Assembly: GCA_002803225.1 (NCBI GenBank)
Contig: NXFV01000570.1
Location: forward strand, 1 to 64,000
DNA length: 64,000 nt
Direction: 5' to 3'
From: Gamarada debralockiae
Taxonomy: Eukaryota > Ascomycota > Leotiomycetes > Helotiales > Hyphodiscaceae
The notes beneath the pieces are model-generated. The model made no database searches. It had not been told where the DNA came from and was given only the letters and a program-made list of their open reading frames with translations. A program made the translations under genes and the position numbers. Below are positions 58,401 through 64,000 of this stretch, in pieces. How positions within the stretch are numbered: the stretch's first letter is position 1; every line of letters begins with the position of its first letter.

Positions 58401-59373
58401 TCGTGGGGAAGGGTAGTTCTTGTTGCAGCAGGTCGGACAATGTGATATAGTACTCCCTCCAAACATGTCGTCGAGAGACTTCCGCTTGAGGCGCACGCCC
58501 TCCTGCTGGTGCTGGACCTTGAGTGTCCCAGAATTTTGCCCAGGCGCGAAAAGCAGACAGTGTTTCGGACTCGAGAATAGAAGATATCTTAGACTTGATC
58601 GCAAGGCTCGAAATAATGCAGAATCCTGTGAGAAACAGCTCCGTCCAATACCGCAATTCTTTTCCCTGCTTCTGTGAGGACGAAACGTTTGATAGTACTG
58701 GCAAGGCAGATTCGAAGGTCTCCAACGCTTCAGCAAGTGTCCCAGTTTTGCTTTGTGCACTCCCTTTTATGTATGATGCCTTGAGTGCGCAGACTTTCGT
58801 CCATTCCGTCAACTCCTTGTCCGTGCTATCCAATTGTGAGAAGTCCTTCTCGATGCTGTTGGGAAGTCTCGCAGCAGCCAGCGCAGGTTCACCCAGCTGC
58901 CAATGTATCCAACCAAGACAAACTTGAGCCTGGAATTTATCCTCGACATATGTCCGCTCTTTCTCGATGGCGTCCAGCAGTAGGGGAATGTATTTAGAGA
59001 CACCAATGGAATTCGTTGAGGCGGCAGTTGAGGGCCGGGCCGTGCCAGGTCGAGCGGTCGAGGGTCTGGTGTGCGAGGATTGAGTGACGGTATGTTCAGC
59101 CTCAGCGGTTAATGTGAGGCCTGTTCAAAGGATCAATGGGTGCACTGAGTGGACTTGAGGAAGATTCGAGATGTGAGGTTGAACATACATGTCCGTTCAG
59201 GCGCATGCTTCCTAACTTTCCTGACAAGCTCAGGCACCTCATCCCAGTTCCCTTGGCAGCGTGCCTCGTCTAGCTGCTGGATATAATGGGCGGCCTTGGT
59301 CTGTTCGCGCTGCGCAAAGGATGGTCAGTATTGAGATCTAACGAGGTAGCAATGGAGCTGCGCGTACACTCAT
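55456..59373 (-). CDS. YPP1: TPR cargo-transport protein YPP1-like
   Basis: Four exons (59368-59373, 59189-59309, 56143-59120, 55456-56091) encode 1246 residues. The first coding exon is only ATG AGT, and the rest opens REQTKAAHYIQQLDEARCQG and NWDEVPELVRKVRKHAPE. TPR-like helical repeats occupy the N-terminal ~650 residues (VCLGWIHWQLGEPALAAA, TLFALGTVLAERRELSAAIE, LWHLMALLLSARQEFMTAAR). A ~200-residue Ser/Lys-rich disordered insert follows, then more TPRs (VWLLIAGFYRRASMYEDAK, APYVALAQFESALNNFADHP) and the ending SEAWFTLARAYELGGQADKA. YPP1 with EFR3 anchors the PI4-kinase STT4 at the plasma membrane and affects endocytosis. Intron 3 (56092-56142) is 51 bases, in frame and stop-free, so retention adds 17 residues. 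Assignment is by architecture and the conserved ends. Confidence 0.82.
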
Positions 59374-59981
59374 TATTGCGACTAGAGTGATGGTCGCGCG
59401 ATTCTCACAGCATAATATGCTAGCAGGTTCATGGCCGCATGATTGGCAGGTTCGAGAACGAAAAAAAGGGGGAAGAGAGACGAGGTTGAATTAAGAATTA
59501 CAGTATTTTGGGATCCAACAGCTGCATCCGTCACAGGTGCCCGGTATTCTTGGCGCGCCAGACTTGGTATTCATTTTGAGCCTGAATTAGCTCCTCAGCC
59601 AATGAAATTAACACGCGAAATCTCTTTGCAAACATTCTAAAAAATTTTGTATTTTGACGACTGCAATATATTTTAGGTGTATTTTGATCAGTACAAAGAT
59701 TCACAGTCCCTTTGAGGATCGTGTCCAAATTCCAACTTGGCCAGTCCGAACCACCATACTGTGTCCTCCAGCATATAGAAAAATTTCCTCTCCTCGCGAC
59801 AACAAAAATTTGGCCTGTATTTCGACTGAAAGGAGAGAGAGATACTTATAGTAACAGTTCATTCACGAAGGCTTTCCACTCCCCTACCAACGCCAGTCGA
59901 AACCGCCATCCGCAGTTCTCCGGCCTATACCCTGGAACATAGAAAAGCGTCCTCCCTCACGACCACGAAAAGATTGTCCTC
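59374..59981. promoter_or_regulatory. Divergent promoter between YPP1 and RIX1
   Basis: 608 bases between the two start codons. Contains an AT-rich central part (59630-59700). No specific element recognised. Confidence 0.45.
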
Positions 59982-62307
59982 ATGTCTCTTCCGCCAGAAC
60001 TGAGAGTGCTCTGCTTTCAGCTTTCCAACACCCCGACATCTGATCTTCCACGCCTGACTCCGACTCTCCTCCGCCATGTTTCACGATGTCATGTCCCACT
60101 GTCCAGTTCTGCCGGAAATGCTAGCAAGGCTGATACTTCCGCTTTTTCGGTACAGGTGCAAGTGCACAAGCTGAAGACCCAACTATCCACGTTATTGAAT
60201 GGCAAAAGTCCGGAGGGAAGATTCACCGCCGTAGTTTTGATCAAAGCTGTTGTCGAAGTGGGTGGCTGGGAAGTCTTGCGAAGCTCAGAGTCATGGGTTC
60301 GAGGATTATTGTCCATCTTGGGAGTATGATCTGTTGAAAATTCAGCGCTGTTTTCGAATACTGACTGCCACACAGAAACCAGATAGTGCTGTGATAAAGG
60401 AACTTTGTATCGTAGCACTCACCAAAATCTATTGTATGACCCATCCATACCAGACACTTGTCCGAGAGATCACCACACCCACCCTGCCAGCCTTTGTAAT
60501 GTCCTGCTTGAGTTTACTTTCGTCCAAGTCGTCCAAGGCTCAAGACGTTCCGATATCAATGACCGAGGTTGTGTTCCGGTCTTTTGCAACTCTACTCCCT
60601 CGCCACACCACCATTTATCGACCCTTTGTCACTCAAATACGTGCCGTTGCAAAGCCCTACCTGGCATCCACGCTGTCAGATGGGATTTTTGTGACATCGT
60701 CGTTGTGCGAAAGTGCGCGCCGTCTCGTAGCGCTCTTGCACCAGACTGTCGCAAAGACTGCCGGAGGAGAGGAGTGGGGAAAGGCTGTGCGCGACCTCCT
60801 GAAAGATATCCACGTGACTGCCGACCGAGTATTTCGAGCTGTCGTCGAGGACTGGGAGTCTGCTGCCGGATACGTTGGAGAACCCGTCGATGTTAATGTA
60901 GAGTTGTCTGGCGGTGCTAGGAATGCTGATGACTTACCACAATGGAATGGCATCAACGCCGGCGTGGAAAGGATGGTCGGCTTGCTGGAACTGTTGAAAG
61001 AGTACCTCAAGACTGAGACATCATTGCCTGTCTCGATACCTCTGGGTGCAATCGTCGACATGGTAACTAGGGTGCTTTCGGTCGCAATACCATCATCGTC
61101 GCAATCTTCGACCGGACAAGGCAGTGCACGTCTCCATCCAGCTATCGATCGCGATGAGAAAGACGGACTATGGTCTGGTATGCCTCAGATATATGTTGCT
61201 GCGTTGCAGGTGGTCAGTACGATAGCCGATAGATTGCAAGAAGGTTTCATGCCTATGGCGCAAGGCTTCCTTGACCAGCTAGCGTGGGTCTTCCCATACG
61301 GCAAGCACGACTCGGACTTTCGCTTGCACACCTATCGCATCACGGCGCAGCTCCTGGTGCAAACAGGGCAAACCCTCAGTAAACCTTCAGCCTCCAAATG
61401 CTCTGGAATCATTAGGTCGTGTTGCAATGATTTAATCCCTGTCAATTCAAAGTCTGCCACCCTTGGGCCCGATGTTGACGCTGCCAAGAAATCGAATGGG
61501 AACGCCTCGAACACCAATCAGAATGCCGATACATTTCTACAGAACAGCATGGGTATTCCACAAGATATGATCCTCAATGATATTGACCTGGATCTCGCTG
61601 CGAGGGAGCTTCTGCCTCTGTTCATGTCCCAGTTTCCCCGGCAGTATATGGATATCTCATTGCGTTCCCTGATCGAGCGGACGTCAATTCTGAGTCACAA
61701 TAAGAACGCTATGCTTGCAGCTATACTCAATCCTTTCGTTGGGAAGAATGGAAAGTCGATGACCAGCATCTTGCCTCATGTCACGAGGGCGTTTCCCAAT
61801 GACGAAATCGTGGAAATCTTGCTGCGGCCGCGCATGCCGCTCGTGCCTTTCACGGGCGCTCGTTTGTTTAATGAGGAAGGTGCTGCCCAGGAGGATGAGG
61901 ATGAAGATATGGAAATGGATACGGATCAACTTGATGCTGTTGATGCACCTCATGGCAATGCTTTCGATGTCGGACAGTCTGCTCCTCAAGGCGATACCTC
62001 TTCTGCTCAGGACAGTGATATGAACCATCAAAAGCTTGGGAATTCGATGTCTTCGCAGCCAATCAATATCCCCCCCCACCACGGCTTCGGACCCACATCA
62101 TCCAACCTTGGCGAAGCTATGGGGCAACAAACTCTCCTTTCTCGATCAGATCCTTCTTTGAGTCACTCTCCAATCCCAATCGAGATCCGGCGCGCAACTG
62201 GAAGCACGCTTGCTGAAGCTAGAATGGAGGAGGACGTCTCTGATTCCGATGACGAAAGCGTTCATCTCACGATGCAGTTGGATACCGACTCAGAATCTGA
62301 AGGCTAG
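59982..62307 (+). CDS. RIX1: Pre-rRNA-processing protein RIX1
   Basis: Exons 59982-60323 and 60376-62307, joined across a 52-base intron (GTATGA...CACAG), give 757 residues. RIX1 with IPI1 and IPI3 forms a nucleoplasmic complex needed for ITS2 processing and late 60S maturation. The N-terminal RIX1 domain is clear: VHKLKTQLSTLLNGKSPEGR, FTAVVLIKAVVEVGGWEVLR, SWVRGLLSILG/KPDSAVIKEL. Further HEAT-like helices follow (IYRPFVTQIRAVAKPYLAST, MPQIYVAALQVVSTIADRLQ, WVFPYGKHDSDFRLHTYRIT). The C-terminal ~170 residues are acidic and disordered, with EDEDEDMEMDTD and a terminal SDSDDESVHL...DSESEG, as is usual for the PELP1/RIX1 family. It is divergently arranged with YPP1, with 608 bases between start codons. 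Confidence 0.92.
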
Positions 62308-63800
62308 GGTAGTGTGAGGATGAATAAGCTTTTCGTGCCTGAAACTTCTTTTTGGCGTTGCTGTCAACCGTGGGACGGGCCTTCCGACCCCCGCTTAGCG
62401 TCCCAAGCTGTCGGTAACCACACCTCAATGGCAGCCAATCAGCTCGCTTCCCTCCTCATTACGTCTGCTGGTACAAATGTGACTCTCCTAGAATCCGGTA
62501 AGTTATCGTGAGATTCCCAAGCTTCATTCCCTTAGTATTCTTTCCAGTATAAGAAATCTCTTACTCCCATTCTTTCCTTCCTCTCCATCGAACTTACAAC
62601 TCTTCTTTTGATACTGCATAGCGATTGTCAACGCATCTTCATCAAAGAATTAACACTCAGTTCGATCATCGAACACATCTTCGGACTCGAGCAGCTCTTC
62701 TGTATCTCGAGAAGACGTCAATTATCTACCAAACATCCAATTTATGTCGTCGTCGGCTTCGTTCGCTGCTTCGGCACATTAATTCGTCAATCGCAGGCAC
62801 TCGACTGCCAGCATTTTATCCAACTACACATATTACAACAAACAGTACGTACATGAATTTCACTTTACGCATCCTAGATAGCTGCTCTTATCCCCCTTGC
62901 TTTGTTTTGCATTCAATCGTCGTCGCTTCTTCAAAATAGCGATTTGCGACTGTGGAAAATACCAAACTCTCATCTCATCCGAGAGCACAACACAGCTGCA
63001 GTCAGCTGTGATACCTCAAGCTCAATTCCTGCGAGGCAAGAACAAGTCCACAACACCCCAGAAACAATCGGATAACATCGGCGCTGCTTCTCAAGTGAAG
63101 CAGCGCAGTCTCATCGCAATCTCTCAGAAAAATCAAAGAAATTTCCTATTTGGGAATCGTGCTAGGTCGCGAGACTTTGAGTCATTGTGGTGCACGGATC
63201 GAGGGGCTCGTGAAGCTTGTGGCGCACGCACAACATCTTATTTATTTGGAAATAAACAAAAACATGTGATCTAAGCGACCTTTTCGGAAAAGGGGCATCG
63301 GGAAGTCAGGTGACTTATTGGAGTTGACTTGGTGAATTGTTTTCGTTGGTGGAAGAGTTCAAGGCATTCGAGTGTTCTACCTGGTGGAAGATAGCTTTGT
63401 TGTCTGGAAGTCGTCGCCGTTGTTGAGTTGGTGCCATCGTTGTATTTGCACTTGAAAGTCAGGTGACTCTATTTGTTGAATTGTTTTTGGTTTGTGAGAG
63501 AGCTTTGCAAGGTTTTCGGGTGGTGTACAGTGTGCTACCCCATTGAAAGCTTCGCTACTGTTGAGGTCGTTGTTTTTGAGTCGGTGTCATCTTCACTTTT
63601 GCTCCATCTCATCGCGTCAACCGCTTTCAACATTCGTCCAATTCTTCTCTCGGCAGTTTCCAACTCCTCAGCATCTACTTCTGTTACGTCACAGTTTATT
63701 TTGTTTGGAAGCACCTGGCTTGATTGGCAACTATCATTTGTACACACCGTCTAACTCTGAACATCTCCGCTAACTTCTTCGCAGTCTCGCAGCCGCCATA
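62308..63800. other. Intergenic region and long leader of the last gene
   Basis: About 1.5 kb. A short frame from ATG 62430 (MAANQLASLLITSAGTNVTL) ends after ~27 codons near a GTAAGT and is not convincing as a gene. The 3' half carries a ~154-base imperfect tandem duplication. Just before 63801 the sequence CTAACTTCTTCGCAG is a canonical branch plus acceptor, so the last gene probably has a 5' UTR intron. Confidence 0.5.
63305..63605. repeat. Imperfect tandem duplication (~154-base unit)
   Basis: Two diverged copies, starting at 63305 and 63459, both beginning AAGTCAGGTGACT. Each continues with TTG(G)TGAATTGTTTT-like sequence, an AGAG(T/C)TT...CAAGG block, and ends with a GTTG(T/A)...TTGAGT(T/C)GGTG(C/T)CATC block. 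The copies are perhaps two thirds identical. The repeat lies in the probable 5' leader or promoter of the gene at 63801. Confidence 0.55.
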
Positions 63801-64000
63801 ATGATCAATTCCCAAAGACTCGGTCCTTATGGAGAGGAGCTTAAGATCTACATCGCTCAGCGGAATGCACTCCAGAAATCACAAACCGGAGCCATGCTCA
63901 CAGATACCGAAAAACGCACTCTTGAAAAGGAGTGGATGACAACCAAGCTTTTGCACCATGGTCTCACTATCAAGACCGGACAACACATTCTCGATTTCGT
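63801..64000 (+). CDS. 5' end of an unrecognised protein (truncated by window)
   Basis: From ATG 63801 the frame is open to the end of the window: MINSQRLGPYGEELKIYIAQ, then RNALQKSQTGAMLTDTEKRT, LEKEWMTTKLLHHGLTIKTG and QHILDF. It is immediately preceded by a strong 3' splice site motif ending at 63783. The predicted start is helical and charged, with no recognised domain in the 66 residues visible. Codon use resembles the neighbouring housekeeping genes. Confidence 0.6.
   Translation, partial: MINSQRLGPYGEELKIYIAQRNALQKSQTGAMLTDTEKRTLEKEWMTTKLLHHGLTIKTGQHILDF

Overview
The window comes from the nuclear genome of a filamentous ascomycete (Pezizomycotina). The signs are short 47-95 nt spliceosomal introns with CTAAC/CTGAC-type branch sites, several Zn(II)2Cys6 regulators, a secreted GH5 endoglucanase with a fungal CBM1, a CE2 esterase, vanillyl-alcohol oxidase, and the eukaryotic housekeeping proteins NOP16, RIX1 and YPP1. 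A leotiomycete is my guess at class level and is not proven by the sequence.

Layout. 1-3 kb: AT-rich sequence, then a spliced Zn2Cys6/Fungal_trans_2 regulator. 3-6.3 kb: no convincing gene. 6.4-9.5 kb: two minus-strand Myb-like small nuclear proteins, the second with a partly duplicated, frame-broken N-terminus. 10.2-11 kb: NOP16 with four CACGTG E-boxes upstream. 14.8-17.5 kb: a large Zn2Cys6 regulator. 18.2-31.4 kb: an accessory stretch with a decayed heme-thiolate peroxidase, a GH5_5-CBM1 endoglucanase (one frameshift in its linker), a decayed RNA ligase, an intact CE2 esterase with tiny exons, and a decayed sugar transporter. This looks like a carbohydrate-use locus that is losing genes. 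32.6-34.4 kb: aldehyde dehydrogenase. 35.8-37.6 kb: a bZIP factor. 37.6-44.7 kb: a gene-poor stretch of about 7 kb. 44.7-52.5 kb: SMP-30/gluconolactonase-like protein, VAO-type flavin oxidase, class A flavin monooxygenase and a Zn2Cys6 regulator, which together read as an aromatic-catabolism neighbourhood. 52.6-52.9 kb: a short inverted-repeat element (MITE). 53.5-54.2 kb: an unrecognised small gene. 55.4-59.4 kb: YPP1. 60-62.3 kb: RIX1. 63.8 kb to the end: the 5' end of an unrecognised gene.

How the genes may work together: GH5 endoglucanase and CE2 esterase are secreted enzymes for cellulose and acetylated hemicellulose, and the dead sugar transporter next to them would have taken up products. 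VAO oxidises 4-alkylphenols and vanillyl-type alcohols, apparently in peroxisomes (C-terminal AKL). The divergently transcribed flavin monooxygenase would hydroxylate a ring product, and the adjacent C6 factor is the obvious candidate regulator, although its first intron has a mutated donor. NOP16 and RIX1 act in 60S ribosome assembly and YPP1 at the plasma membrane.

All splice models were read by eye from reading frame, donor, branch and acceptor motifs, without transcript data.
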